From NCBI GenBank assembly GCA_034509425.1, contig JAVTVJ010000117.1, forward strand, positions 248,001 through 312,000: a stretch of DNA of 64,000 bases, in the 5' to 3' direction. The notes under the pieces were generated by a model, which was given only the letters and a program-made list of their open reading frames with translations, searched no databases and was not told the DNA's origin. Within the stretch, counting starts at the first letter, position 1. Every line of letters starts with the position of its first letter. The stretch is from Eopsaltria australis (lineage: Eukaryota > Chordata > Aves > Passeriformes > Petroicidae). Made by a program: the position numbers and the translations under genes. This document shows positions 50,350 through 62,879 of the stretch, piece after piece.

Positions 50350-51620
50350 GAATATTAAAACAGACTGAGTATAGGATCTCATGGCTGACTGGAATCTGGG
50401 AAATCCCATTCCCTCCTATTAGAGTTCTTCAACTTTAAATAAGTCTTAGATGGAAACTGAAATAAAAACTGTGAGTAGCAATCTACAGGAACTGATCATA
50501 AATCTACCATGATAGAGCTAGAAGGTGCATCTTCTGCATTGTTCTGGAAAAATGCTATGATTTTTGAAAGAGATGCATAAGATACTTGACCCCAGTTTAG
50601 GACCACAAACAAAAAGCTGAAAGACTTGAACTCCAGAGGCAGAAAATATAAGAAAATGTATATATGCTCTTTGCAATTCCTATAGTGACAGATGACTGGC
50701 TTTCCTTAGGAAATAAAGAGGATGCCTAAAAGTAAAGGATTTTGTCTTTATGTGTTTTATGAAGCACTATACAAACTATAGAGAAACTTCTAAGCTTCTA
50801 AGTGTGTGCAATCCTTTCTGTAGATATTCTGTATTTTCCAAACACTATTGAATTCCACACTGCAGGACCAGAATGTGGGTATAATTTCTATAGCTTTTGT
50901 ATATTCTTTGGATTTAATGACAACCTTATCTTCCTGGTAGATCCAGTGACACAGGGTCACAAAGGACTGAAAGGAAATGCCACACAACAGGGCAGAACCA
51001 TCCCTGAGACCAAAGCTGAGGTTTTTGGTGTCATTAGTGAAGGTCCAGTTACAAGTTGATTATACCCTCAAGATACACTTTTAAACTGCACCTCTGATCC
51101 TATTTCAACTACTGTCTGCCTTTGTTTTTTTGTTGGGTTTTATTTTTCCTGAACGTCTCAAATCCTTTGTTTTTCTTCTGTCAAGCAATTATTTGTGCAC
51201 TCTGAACAGATACATATTGTAGGGTTGGATTACAGTGGAGATAGAGGAACTGTCTGACGCAGCTTGCTTTTTGGAGAGGAAAATTTATTGTGGAGATAAA
51301 ACTGCCTTACAGCTTTAACAGAAGGACATTTAGAAGGAAAGCTGAAGTGATTAATTATTACACAGTAGACAGTTAAATATTTATTAAATACCATGAATGC
51401 ACACTGTAGTGAACTAACCAATATGAACATGAGTTTATTATGATTATGGCTATAACTGCATGATCAAATGGAGCTGGTCAGCTTGCAAGTGTTTAGGGTA
51501 CTCTTTCCCAGGCAAGTTTGAAGCTTTATATAAGATATTCATGCACAGGTAAATCCATTTAAATCGTACACTAAACAGTCTTTGCAGCAAGGAACACTTC
51601 TCTCTGCACCCAGAGCATCT
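50350..51620. other. No gene seen; AT-rich unique sequence
   Basis: The 85-codon plus frame at 50802-51059 is the longest and shows no known domain. No repeat was recognised. Confidence 0.5.
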
Positions 51621-51621
51621 G

Positions 51622-51691
51622 AACTCTCCCAGCTTCTCACAGAAACCACCCCTGTACCTCCTCTGGTACCAAAACCTTGCCATGAAAACCA
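51622..51691 (-). mobile_element. Fragment of ERVL-like LTR (start of U3), minus strand
   Basis: CAGCTTCTCACAGAAACCAC then ACCAAAACCTTGCCATGAAA matches the complement of the first 70 bp of an abundant avian ERVL-like LTR. The sense 5' end, from memory, reads TGTATTGGGTTTGCGTGGCA then AGGTTTTGGTA. The terminal CA at 51690-51691 marks the LTR edge. The rest of the LTR is absent. Confidence 0.65.
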
Positions 51692-51699
51692 GCTGCAGG

Positions 51700-53500
51700 A
51701 TTAACAAATGCTGTAGCTACAGCTCCATATATTGTACAAGGAATGGGTACAGTCTTGTCTCACAGGTCAATCGGTTGACAAAGTTACCTCAGCCTGGAAT
51801 TTTTGTCCTCAGTTTATTCTTGGACTTCAGGATTGCTGTTCCTTCCTATGACCTGGAGATGATTTTTTAAAACCCCTGTGCTCTTCAATGTCTGCTTGCC
51901 CTTAGTGTGTGAATTGATGTCATTAAAGCAGCACCACTCCCTACAAACCTTGCCTCTGTAATATCTCGTGTGCCACCAAGGCAACTACTCTAAATGATAA
52001 AATTAATGAATGAAATAGGGATAAAAAGCATGATAAAGTGGTAATAAAGCTACGTTTGCCTTCTAAAGAGCTGTCATGGCAGCCAGGAAACCTCAAAGGA
52101 ATGATGTCTTGCAGAAATATACACATCTCACCAAAAATATCTTTTCTAGATGGGGTGCGACAGAGTCACTTCACAACAGAAGGGATATCAAAGAAAATGA
52201 GAGCTAGGAAGAAACACAGGCTTCTAGTATCAGTTGGGTTGCCCAAAAGTATCTAAGGTTTCCACACATGAATGGCACAGAACTTATGGGAGGTTAATAT
52301 CTGTCTGAACAGTCATTTGCAGGCTCTGGTGACATCTGAGACAGGCAAGGCTTTAATTTTCAACAAACTGAAATGCTGTCTCATGACTGAATGGTGTTTC
52401 TCTATTCCATAGATGTTGCTGCTCACTCTGGGAGTTGCCTGTTTTGGAGGCAATTTTAATTTTGATTTATGGGAATCAAGTGAAGAAGATATAGGGGGGT
52501 GTATGAGAGTGGGAGAGAGATGGGAATGACTGCGGGAAAAGGGAGGAAAGAACTGCAGCTCCCCAGCACTTGGAACAACAAAAAATAGAAGGACTTTACT
52601 TGCAAAGGGGAACCATTGATGTAGAGCTCAAATGGGGGAAGTAGAAAACCAGTTTTTCTGTTGGTTGTTGTAGTTGTCGAGTGATTTATTTGGAATCTGA
52701 AACCCTTTACCTCTTCCAACTACTGAAAAGTGTGTGCTTTGGTAAGCAAGAGTAACTGCACAGTTACTGTTAGTAGGGTAGCTAAAGTAGTCTTTCCGTT
52801 AAAAAAAAAGGAAGGAAAAAAGTTAAAGTGTAGCTTTTAAAAGATAAAGTCATCTTCATTTTGATTCAAACAATTTTTCAGGAAAAAAAAAGGTTTAAAA
52901 TGTATTCCATGTATTAAGAGTGTTTTTATACTCCAAGAGGCTTTCCTTTGGGTACTGTAAGATGGTTTATTATCCATTATCTGTAACACAAAGATAATGA
53001 AAGTGGTTCTATTGTACTCTATGTGAAACCCACAGGAATACCAGGATTTGACAGTCATGATATATCTCAGTTAGTTTCTAATGTGTAAAGCCATCACCAA
53101 TCATAGACAAGACAGTCTGTTGGTTAAATAAGTCTACAAAGTAAGATGATAGAGTCCTTCATTTATCTTCATTGAAACAGCTTTGACTGCTGTATGGCTG
53201 ATAAAATAAATCTAGCCCTATTCAGAATGTCTCCTCTCTGCCCATTGAAAGCAAGCAGTTTCTATTCTCCTGCATCAATTCTTATGCAGCCTTCATCACC
53301 CACAAGGTGGGAGTATCTTCCAGTAACACCTTGAGTAAAGTGACTCACGTGTGTCAGCTGTAGATAATTTTCTTGCTCATCCTCTCCCAGGGGAGACAAC
53401 TGTGCATGCAGTGAAGTATTTTGATTGGAAGATTTTTTTTTAAGTGTATTTACAAAAGAGATGATAGGTCAAGCAGATGTAACAGGAGATGGACAGGTTC
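51700..53500. other. No gene seen; AT-rich unique sequence
   Basis: Frames up to 87 codons (52456-52719 minus). Short A-runs at 52802 and 52883. No repeat recognised. Confidence 0.5.
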
Positions 53501-53504
53501 ATTA

Positions 53505-53675
53505 TTGCCCTGACAGGCTGTGGATGCCCCATCCCTGGATGTGTTCACAGCCAGGCTGGATGGGACCCTGAGCAACCTGATCTAATGAGTGGCACCCCTG
53601 CCCATGACAGAGGGGTTGGAACTAAATCATCTCTAAGATTCCTTCCAATCTAAACCTTTTTATGATTTTATTATG
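53505..53675 (+). mobile_element. CR1 LINE 3' end, plus strand
   Basis: GGATGCCCCATCCCTGGATG then CAGCCAGGCTGGATGGGACC is the ORF2 C-terminus. The 3' untranslated part with GATTCCTTCCAATCTAAACC follows, and the copy ends near TTTTTATGATTTTATT, a degraded octamer. About 170 bp, strongly 5'-truncated. Confidence 0.88.
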
Positions 53676-53679
53676 TTTC

Positions 53680-56555
53680 TCTACTTTTGGGGGAGCTCAT
53701 TGTGTTATTTAGGAATTATCCCATGAAACTCCATGAACACAGAAAGTTTAGAGCTGACTTCAGACCAGGGCAGTTGAACACAGCCTCACAACCTCTCTTT
53801 TCTATAAAAGCCTGTTCATCTCCACAGGCTGTAGGGACACTTGAAGCACATACACACATATACATCATGCAAATTTTGCTGTTAGATGAGATAAATATAA
53901 CCTCTCCCCTTGAGGACCATAAATAAGGCTCAAGATGCTGAATTTGATTTGGTGTCAACAGCAAGTAATGATAAAACCAGACGATTATATTTGTTATGTC
54001 TCCTGGACACACCAGATCCAATGCAGACAGGATCTACAATTAATGATTTCATTCTAAATGATATTTCATGGTTTTAACTCAGCCAAGAAATGGAAAAAAA
54101 CAGGCATTGCTATAGCAGTGTTAAGTCTCTTTGGACAGTTGGTGACAAACAAAAAATATCGCTCAGAAGTGTGGGTCAGTGAGAGGACAAATCATCCAGG
54201 AGTACATAAAGGGGAATAAACTATAGACTGTGTTGCCTGAACACAGATATGAGCTCTTCAGACAAGAGCTGTTAGTAGAAGCCTCTTAAAGTGCTTTTCT
54301 TTCCTCATCAGTTTTGTCTCTGACCTTTTTTGTCTTTAATATCAACAAACTCTTTTTCAGCTCAGACCTGGACCCACTTTCCAAGTTTTGTGCTGTGTGT
54401 ACTGAAGTGGCATAGACTATATATGGGGAGAGGTTGATGATATGAGTCTATATCATTTTATGACTGCATTTAAATGCCAAGCAGCATCAGGATTGACCTT
54501 TGGAACCCTTTTCCAACACATTCTTTGAATGTACTTCAGTATGAAAACAATGCCTTGGAAATTTGACAGATATGTCAAATGACTCAGGGAGGTCAAAGAT
54601 AAGAATGTCTCCCTGTTAATCATCCCTGATGGTAGCAAACCATCTATCATGTCACCAAGACCTTTCATGTGCTGGTCTGAAACTAGATTATATCAAATTC
54701 AGGATATTAAATGTAATTTTGCAAGCTTAGCATTGCCTTGGACTTGCATTTATGTGAAATTTTAGTGAAAAAAATAAATATTGATCTTCTCAGAGAAAAT
54801 AAGCCTTTCCTGATTAGAGTTCTTCTGGAGTACAATTATATGTGTCTTAGTCATTTGTTTACAGGGAGGCTAAGAATGGCATTTGATAATGAAGATGTAA
54901 TATTTTAAAAAACACACAAGAAAAAAACCAAACATTAAAATCAGTGATAAATTGTTTCAAAAGAGAGAGGAAAGTAAAAAATTCTGTTTGGATAAGACTG
55001 TGAGTTGTGAGTAACCAGTTACTTAAAATAAAGATATTTTACTTATCTGACATTCCACGTTTAGTATCATGTGATTTCTTTCATGTGTTAATGCAGAAGA
55101 TACATTAACTGTTCAGGTTTCAGTAACAAGAATGAAAAATGCATTTATTCCTGAAATGGTGTTTTATCGATTACAGCAAATAGTCAAACTTCCATTTAGG
55201 CTGGTATAGCACATAAAGCACATACAGCTCATAAATTGCTGGTTTTGTTTTGTATCAGAAATAGGAGGTATGGTCATGAAAACAGACATATTCATTTCAA
55301 AATTTGCAAGGGAACACTTGTCAGCTCTATGAGGACCCCAGTGCTTCCATTTAGCTGAGTCATGTAAAGATACTGGCAATGGCAATATGACAAAATAGAT
55401 GAAATGTCTCCTTTTCTTTGTCTTTCACAAATATCCAAAGAAACTGAAGTTCCCAAAACCTCCAGTCATCCCAGATTGGTTTGTTCAAGTCTTTGAGTTC
55501 TCCTCAAGTTATCAGAAATCAGAAACCTCTGTGTCCCCAGTGTGATCATCTGTAAGATCAAGAGCTAAATGGTGCCATGGACAACACAAAGATGCCATGA
55601 AACTAGCAAAATAAGAGATTCTCTAGCAATTATATATTGCACAGCTGCATCACATTTTGAAAAGAAATGATAGAAAACATAAGCATAGGTTGCATTTACA
55701 GCTGGCTAAAGGGGTAAAGACAATTAAATTTGCCCTCCTTTCTTTCGCAACACCCATGTCTGAGGTGAAAGTCTGTCAGATTCCAATAGTCAGCTAAAGC
55801 TGGACTGAATTCAGGAGCGTGGTAGAAAGGGAGAGAGGACCATCACACAGCTGCTGATGTCCCTGGTTAAACTGGTGTCACTTTTCCTCTGGAATGAACA
55901 ATGTCCTGTAGCAGAGAATAAACATTACATGTAATTTTTAAAACTCTTTCATCAAAATAAAATCCCAGGCACTGTGGTTTACATAGTTGTATTGCCAGTG
56001 CTCCTTCTGCTGGAGACTGATTGCTTAGTCACAGAAATAATATCCTACTTCAAAAGAGAGCTGAGAAATAAAAAATATTACATTCCAGCACAGTGCTTTC
56101 ATCAAGGAGCAATGAGTGCCACTTGCACACATCTCAGTTGAGGATAAATTGAGACTTTAAATTTTTCTTTGGCAAAACTGTGAGAAAGTGAGATCAATTT
56201 ACTTTCCTCAGTAAAATTTGAGGACTGTGACCAGTCCTTCATGGTGCTTTGTAACACTTAGTCCTATGAGGTCTAGATCATCCAGGCCTGAGTTCTTCAA
56301 TTTATATCTATGCTTGCAAAATATGTTACTGCTAAAAACCAGGAAATACTCTTAAATTAGCCTTTTACATTTCATGTGAGCTGTAATGAAATTTGCTTCA
56401 TTAAATGATTAAGTTTGAACACTTGTTTTCAAGCAAATACAAAGTGCAAAATATTTGCTCACAGTTGTTTACTTCATTTGTTCATCAATTCATTGGTTTT
56501 AAAACCAGAATGGTCTGTTAAGACAATGGATTTTTAATTTGGAGAGCAATCCATC
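53680..56555. other. No gene seen; AT-rich unique sequence
   Basis: Frames up to 101 codons (53716-54021 minus), which overlap an opposite frame at 53687-53926. Neither shows a known domain. No repeat recognised. Confidence 0.5.
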
Positions 56556-56559
56556 CATT

Positions 56560-56810
56560 CAAGCCTTGAGCAGCCACTGTCTCCAGGAGAATGTTGTGGG
56601 AAAGTGTCAGAGGCTTTGCTGAAGTCCAGGTAGACACATCCACAACCTTCTTCTCTTCCACTGTGGGAATCACTAGGGGAAGGAGATCTAGTCAGTCAAT
56701 CAGGACCTGCCTTTCCCAAATCCATCTGGCCAGGCCTGATCCCCTGCCTGCCCTCCGTGCGCTGTGTGATGGCACTCAGCATGAACTGCTCTCAGGATGA
56801 TCCGGTTACC
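56560..56810 (-). mobile_element. CR1 LINE reverse-transcriptase fragment, minus strand
   Basis: AGAATGTTGTGGGAAAGTGT, GGCTTTGCTGAAGTCCAGGT and CAATCAGGACCTGCCTTTCC are the complement of the CR1 RT core. This is the segment that encodes Leu-Asp-Phe-Ser-Lys-Ala-Phe-Asp and the preceding conserved Phe/Gly-rich region. Neither end of the element is present, so it is an internal relic, probably left by deletion. Confidence 0.8.
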
Positions 56811-56814
56811 CACA

Positions 56815-59278
56815 CAATGAGCTTGCACACAACTTTGTCATTTGCATCACATTCTGTATTTTGAAATGCTGTATTTAGCTATTTCCTGGGTCTCTTATTC
56901 TCCTCCAGAAAGTACCAGAGGTGTCTTACATAGAACGTCATGAGTTCTTTGATGAATTGCAATCATCCTGCTCATCAGTCTAGTACCAGCTGCTCATCAG
57001 TTAAACTGCTGAGTTTTGCTGATACAGACATTAGCATCTGCAATTCTTTCAAAATCAACAGTTGCCCTGGAAGTCAGTCCCAAAGAAATTGATTTTAAAG
57101 TTAGGCATATAATGTAAGTTTGACTTGTTCTACAACTGATTGAAATGGGTACCCCAGGGAGCCATTTGATGTAAGATGAATGTTAATTTTCAAAGAGAAT
57201 CGCCCTTTAAACTCTGTGGACTGTAGAGAGAGCTTTGGTGATTAGCTTAGATTTGACTTTTAGATGGCATAAGTTCAGCAATAAAACTCCCAGCCTGCAT
57301 GCCTAGAGTTTATTGGTATTTAATCAACAGATCGTATTCCTATGAAGCTTTCTATTTTAAAACAAATGTAATCTAGTTAATGAAAACAAGCTGAGACAAC
57401 AAAAGGAAATCCTACACTTGTAGTGGTATTATAATGAATTCCATTGAAATTTGCACTACTCTACCTGCAAGAAAGACTTTACCTTCAGTTCCAACTCCCA
57501 ATACAGAGGTATTGATTGTATATATAAGGACTGAACCTTTCCTAGAGGCATCTCTAAATACTGCGTTGTCAAGATATTTGGGAGCTTCTAAGGATTGAGA
57601 ATTTGCCTCTTAATCTAATTCAACAGTTAAATAATGAGAAAAAATAATTTTCCTATTTTAATGCATGCAGTAATATACAACTGTTAGATACAGTAATAAG
57701 AGAAGGGGGTGTATAAAAAAAAGACAATGCAAGCCAAGCCATCATTAAGAAAAAATAAGATATGAAACAGAAGGAATCCTCCATATACATTGATTGGAAT
57801 CATTTCCAGCTTTTAGCAACATTCTTGTCTACCATAATCTCCTGTTTCTTCACTTTTTTTTACTACATTATGTGAGATTTACAGCCCTTAAGATAAGCCA
57901 TATCCTTTGACCACTTATTTTTCTTTAAATAGGTTATCAGAAGTTATTTTAGTTAAAAAACAACATTGTTAGAAATTAAGGGTTACTGAAGAATATGCAA
58001 CAACACTTATGCAGAATAATCAAATCTGTGTAATGTCCATCTTGTGCACTTGGAATATTAATTACACCTTTCAGCACAAAAATAGGTCTAGACACAGCCT
58101 GAGCTCCCTGAGGGAAATCTGGGATATTCTGAAATTCACAACTTTTGAATCCAGCTGAATCCAGCACTTCATTGTGATGCAGATTATGTTGGTGGTCACC
58201 CTTCCTGTTTCAGGTCAGTTTATTGTCTTACACCCAACCATTGTCCCACCCATACTGAGAAGACAGTAAGGAGCTCACAGGAAAGACAAGCTGAGGAATT
58301 CCTGGGCCACCCTAAGGATTAATGTGGTAAGTGCACTATGTGCATAAAAGATCTCCCATATTTAGTACGAAAACATAAGATTCAAACTTACAACTAAAAT
58401 TCCATAGCTCTTGCCACACTGGTATTTTTGAAGTCTGTATTTGAAGGTCAGAAGAATGGGACTGCAATGGTTTTTGCTTTACTGGTAGTCCATAATATGT
58501 GATGTAGAATTTCTTGTTCAAGGTGAGAGGTAGGATTATTTTTTATTTAGCATGTCTTCAAGCTTTCTTCAAGACACTTGTTGAAATGAGCTAAAAATTT
58601 TATTTGCAAACTAATTAGTTGGGAAGGTGACCTTAGTTTTAATTCATTAATTGAAAAAAGGATAAAAAATGGACTGTCATTTCTCTCCCTTTTAATTAAC
58701 TTTCTAGAAACTTTTTAAGGAATTATTTTATGGGTTTTTTTCTGCCTTGGCCTCTTACCAGTAGTGTAAGGTTCTATTCAATCTGCTTTTAGGCTCAGTT
58801 GAACGCCAGTAAAGAGAATCCATACTAATTGTTTGTACCTGCAACTAGCTTTGTAATTTAAAAATTTTAAGGTTGGTATCAATTTTAAAATGTAGTAGAA
58901 CCCTCTTTAAGACCAGACTAAACAAGCTATTTTTATTAGCTAACACAGAACATATTTAAAAGGCATCAAAATTAATAAACAGAATTAGCAGTTACATGAA
59001 ATGCAGAACATCTCCCAAACAGTAAAAACTAGTATCTATATTTTTGTCTGAAAAATAAGAACAAAAACAAGTGTTCAAACTTAATGAGGACCATGGAAAT
59101 ACTCAAGACCATTCTGGGTTTCCAATACAATACTGACGTCAGTGGCAGGACATTCAACACTTGCTGCTTAGAAGATAGTTTGAGTTCTCAGACAAACTTT
59201 CTGTCTGTACTTCAAAGAACACTAAATGGAATATATAAGGTAAAACCTACTCATAAAACACACAGATGTATGTGTGGT
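56815..59278. other. No gene seen; AT-rich unique sequence
   Basis: Frames at most 92 codons (59084-59362 plus, running into the LTR). Patches at 57700-57760 and 58600-58740 are especially A/T-rich. Confidence 0.5.
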
Positions 59279-59279
59279 G

Positions 59280-59789
59280 TGTTGACTCTGGCTGGATGCC
59301 ACGTGCCCACTAAGTCCCCCTGCCCTTCCACTCCTCGTCTGAGCAGGGGAGAAAAAATGTAGTTAAGGACTCATGGGTCAGATAAGGACAGGAAGAGATC
59401 ACTCAGCAATTACCTTTATGGGCAAAACAGACTTTTATTTGGGGAAATTAATGGAATGTATCACAAATCACCTCAGAATGTGCTGAAAAATAAAACCAAA
59501 CCTTAAAAACACCTTCCCCCCTCCCCTGCCTTCTTCCCAATTCAGCTTCACTCAGTTCATCACATGTGTTGTGTTTGCTGCTCCTTCTTCTGCCCTCTTC
59601 CCCTGCTCCAGCATGGGCTTCCCACAGGGTCACAGCCTACTTTGGGAATCCCTCTGTTCCAGTTAGCGTCCTGCAGGGGCTGCAGGGGGATCTCTGCTCC
59701 CCCATGGACCCCCATGGGCTGCAGGGACACAGCTGCCTCACCATGGGCAGCACCAGGGGCTGCAGGGGAGCCTCAGCAAACCCAACACA
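59280..59789 (-). mobile_element. ERVL-like solo LTR, internally deleted, minus strand
   Basis: Bounded by TGTTGACTCTGGCTGG on the left and CAAACCCAACACA on the right, that is TG...CA. The sense strand is minus, beginning TGTGTTGGGTTTGC. A poly(A)-like AAATAAAAG lies on the minus strand at about 59442-59434. Diagnostic plus-strand words are GAGATCACTCAGCAATTACC, CTGCTCCAGCATGGGCTTCC and TCTGCTCCCCCATGGACCCC. At 510 bp it lacks much of the U3 seen in the family, including the part found alone at 51622-51691. No clear target duplication was found. Overlapping frames at 59564-59874 are LTR noise. Confidence 0.78.
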
Positions 59790-60480
59790 GCATGTTCCTT
59801 TTGAAATGCTTCTTTGGGTTAATTGGATTTTCTTCTTTAAAGATATATATGTCTTAAAACACATTGATGAATAAAGGTGATCTGATAGCTATAAGACTGT
59901 TCTAGATCAATAAGCCATACCTGAATGAATAAATTAATGTATTTAATTACAAATAACCTGATTTAATACTAACAGGATACAGGTTCAAATATACTTACTT
60001 TAGGTTTTGCACTGGAAATGTTGCAACCACAGATTCAAGAAGAATAAAAGAACAATTTGTTCAGAATTAGAGAGGACTTTTAGTGCAGTGGTTATTTTTT
60101 TTTATTCCCCTGACATTTATAGATGAAAGAGTAAAAACAAAAAATAATGCAGTTGCTGTTTTTTTCCAGGTGACAGGTCTTTTCCAAAAAACAACTGACT
60201 GCTATGATCAACATGTTTTGCTCAAAAATATCTCTGACTTATTTTGTGAAATGTCAGAACAATAAAGCATTTTTCTTCTGGAAGCTGGCCTGAAATTAGC
60301 AAAAACTGCTGAAAAGCCCAGGCTTTTCAGCTGTAGCCAAACTACCCCACCTTGCATGTATTTTTTCAAGGATGTAACAATCACTGGGTTTTGGCTGGAC
60401 ATCTGATATTTTCTAGAATCACTAATTTTAATTGGTGATGTTAAAACTACAAGGCTCTTTAACACAAGGCAAGGCTGGAT
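59790..60480. other. No gene seen; contains a palindrome
   Basis: AT-rich spacer between the LTR and a CR1 fragment. The near-perfect palindrome at 60308-60331 is listed separately. Confidence 0.5.
60308..60331. repeat. 11-bp inverted repeat with 2-nt centre
   Basis: GCTGAAAAGCC (60308-60318), CA, then GGCTTTTCAGC (60321-60331). Close to a perfect palindrome and able to form a cruciform in principle. Confidence 0.85.
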
Positions 60481-60489
60481 TGCAGACAA

Positions 60490-60785
60490 GGCAAAGCTGG
60501 GAGCAGTGTTTTGTTCACCAGATGGTTGTGCTGCCACTCAGGAGGAACTTGTCAGGCTGAAGAAATGGGCTGACAGACCCTTCTGAAGCTGCACATAGGG
60601 AAGAGCCAATTCGTGCTCCAAAGGAGGAATAACCCCATGTACCTGTACAGATTGGGGACTGGGTCTGCAGAGAAAGATGAAGGTCATGGAGGACACCAAG
60701 CTGCACGTGAGCAGTGTTCCCTGGCAGCAAAAAGGCCAATAGCTTGTCACTGTGCATTAGGCAGAGCAGTGATGGAAGGTCCAAC
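60490..60785 (+). mobile_element. CR1 LINE reverse-transcriptase C-terminal fragment, plus strand
   Basis: GCTGAAGAAATGGGCTGACA, AGGAGGAATAACCCCATGTA, GGAGGACACCAAGCTGCACG and AAAAAGGCCAATAGCTTGTC match the RT thumb/connection part of CR1 ORF2. The 3' end is missing, so this is an internal relic. Confidence 0.85.
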
Positions 60786-60789
60786 TACC

Positions 60790-62235
60790 TACTCCATAAA
60801 TGGAGTTAAATGCAGGCTTTGAAATTCACACATTTTATCTAAACTGTTCTAGATGCACATCTTCAAATAATTTCATTGAGAAGTAGCTATTTATTCCTAT
60901 ATAAACTTAAGATACAGACACGCTTGCTCAAATGAGTCCTGTCTCTAGAGAATTTATTCAATAAGAAAATGGGTTAACTTGCATGCAGAACTGCACAACT
61001 GTAATTAATATGCTGCCACAAGCTTGTGTCCACACAGTGCTGCACTGAGCTTTACAGACTTATCAATTTGAGCTGCCCTAACCCATGATCTCTGAAATCT
61101 ATGCATCATTACACAAATATTTATTTTTGCAGTGATAAATCCACAAATTAGTTGTGAATTTGTATTTGGAGATTTCTTCCCTGTGGATATTTCAATTTTA
61201 AAGAGAAATGCCAGGATTCAATGAGATGTCATTTTGAAGGAAAAGAGCTGTCCAAAAGACCATAGTATGTTCTGTTTCATCTTGTATCAGTGGACCAGTG
61301 ATCAGTGGATCATCAACCCTTTGTTGATGCCTTGGTTTCTGATGGACATAAATTCAGCACAAACCAGGAAAGGTCTGTTGCTTTCTTTGGATAAGCAATC
61401 CACATGGACATCGAAGAGCTGACAAAAAATTTATTTACTCAGAATGCCAGATCAATTTTGACTACTGCCTTCTCGAGGAATGTAACTTCTGGATCCTCAA
61501 CCCTATGTGGTTTTCATTTCAGTTATCTTAGTTTTCCTTCTAAAATGGGTGGTGTTCTGTTTTTGCCTTCTCTATTGTCCCCTGTTTGTGTCTCCTGAAC
61601 TCTGTAAGAAGGGAATGAGATGAGTCCAGAATATTTAAAAGGTTAAAGTCTGTTTGTAAGTCCATTAAGAGTTTATAGTTTTTAAACAGATTTTACTGGC
61701 CATTAAAATTCTGATGCTTTTTCCTGACAAAGATTGTAATGAGAATAGAAAATGGCATTAAATGGAATCCATTCTGCAGATGATTGCAAAAGATACAAGC
61801 CTAACTCATTCTCATTATAGCTTTGTGCTCATATAATTGAGAACGTTATTCAGATACCTGAAATACTCAGAGAGAATTTTATTGTGATTGTAAAAAGGTG
61901 CTACTTAATTTGATTTAAAATTGGAACTGGGGTTGCCGTTCTGCAAATGGCACAAGAGTGGCTGACACTGACTTTGTGCAGCCCTGCAGGAGTGTTTTTC
62001 TCTCGCATAAGACCAGCTCCTGACATTCAAGACATCTATGTATGGGTTTAAGACTCAATTTGTGATCATCCACAAACTGACATGTCAGCTGTTCCTGCCT
62101 TGTTGTTTAGAGAGAAACCAGGCTGGAGGAAAATCCTACAGGTTTGGATTGTGTTAAAGCATGTCCTTCTGTTTGTAAGGACAATCTCCAGGACACCACC
62201 TCAATGTTTGCTGCCAATTAGGGTTGTTTTGGGTT
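60790..62235. other. No gene seen; AT-rich unique sequence
   Basis: Frames at most 64 codons (61404-61598 plus). No repeat recognised. Confidence 0.5.
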
Positions 62236-62279
62236 TTTGATATTTTTTTCTGTGACTGTGTCTCCTATAAAGATCTCAG

Positions 62280-62458
62280 TGTGGCCTGCCCAGGAATCTG
62301 AGCAGCCTCGATTCAAGCTGGTGGATCAAGCTAATATGAAAGCACAAATTGAAGGAGTGCTCAAGCAGCTCTTGGAGCCAATGGTTTTGGGCAAAACAAT
62401 AAAGATGTTCTATAATTGTATGGAAGAGACAAGTTCATTGATTCCTATGAAGTTTTAA
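62280..62458 (+). CDS. Possible terminal coding exon of an unrecognised gene
   Basis: After a T-rich run and the acceptor ATCTCAG (AG at 62278-62279) a frame stays open to TAA at 62456-62458. It reads WPAQESEQPRFKLVDQANMK, then AQIEGVLKQLLEPMV, then a Cys/Met-containing tail. The peptide is hydrophilic and helix-like, with balanced acidic and basic residues, unlike most chance peptides here. The upstream part (from 62237) begins at TTG, not ATG. Poly(A) signals follow at about 62708 and 62809. I do not recognise the family. Chance is a serious alternative at only 60 codons. Confidence 0.22.
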
Positions 62459-62808
62459 AGCAAGGAAGCCTTGCCTTTCCAGGTGCAATTTGCTAAAACA
62501 TCAGTGGAAAATCACGAAAATTTCGTTTGCAGCTGCTGAAGAACATTACATTTACATCTTTATTTATCATCTTTCATGGGAAAAATCTTCAGCTACTCTG
62601 CCTAAAACTTAAAATATATCTATCTTTTGCAGAGATCTTAGAGATAACCTGGTAGTAAAAACCCCTGACGAGTTATTGAAATTTAGAATTCAGAATTCTA
62701 ATTAAGGAATAAACATTTGCACTTTTGTCTGTTACCAGATAACGTTTTGGGGATATTTTCAATGTTTTACAAGCCTGGCTTCCAGATTCAAAAACCAAGG
62801 GCTTAGGG

Positions 62809-62876
62809 AATAAAAGAAAAAAAAAAAAAAAGAAAAAGAAATATGTATAAATAAATAAAGCAAAGACCAGAGCAGG
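62809..62876 (+). repeat. AATAAA followed by an A-rich tail
   Basis: AATAAA (62809-62814) is followed almost at once by a run of about 17 A with one G, then A-rich sequence with ATAAATAAATAAA. This could be the tail of an old retroposed copy or simple low complexity. No source gene is recognised upstream. Confidence 0.4.
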
Positions 62877-62879
62877 GCA

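Noticed and set aside
59564..59874. Overlapping 97- and 102-codon plus frames
   Set aside because: They run across the ERVL-like LTR in two registers; the Gly/Cys-rich peptides come from its CTGCAGGGG words.
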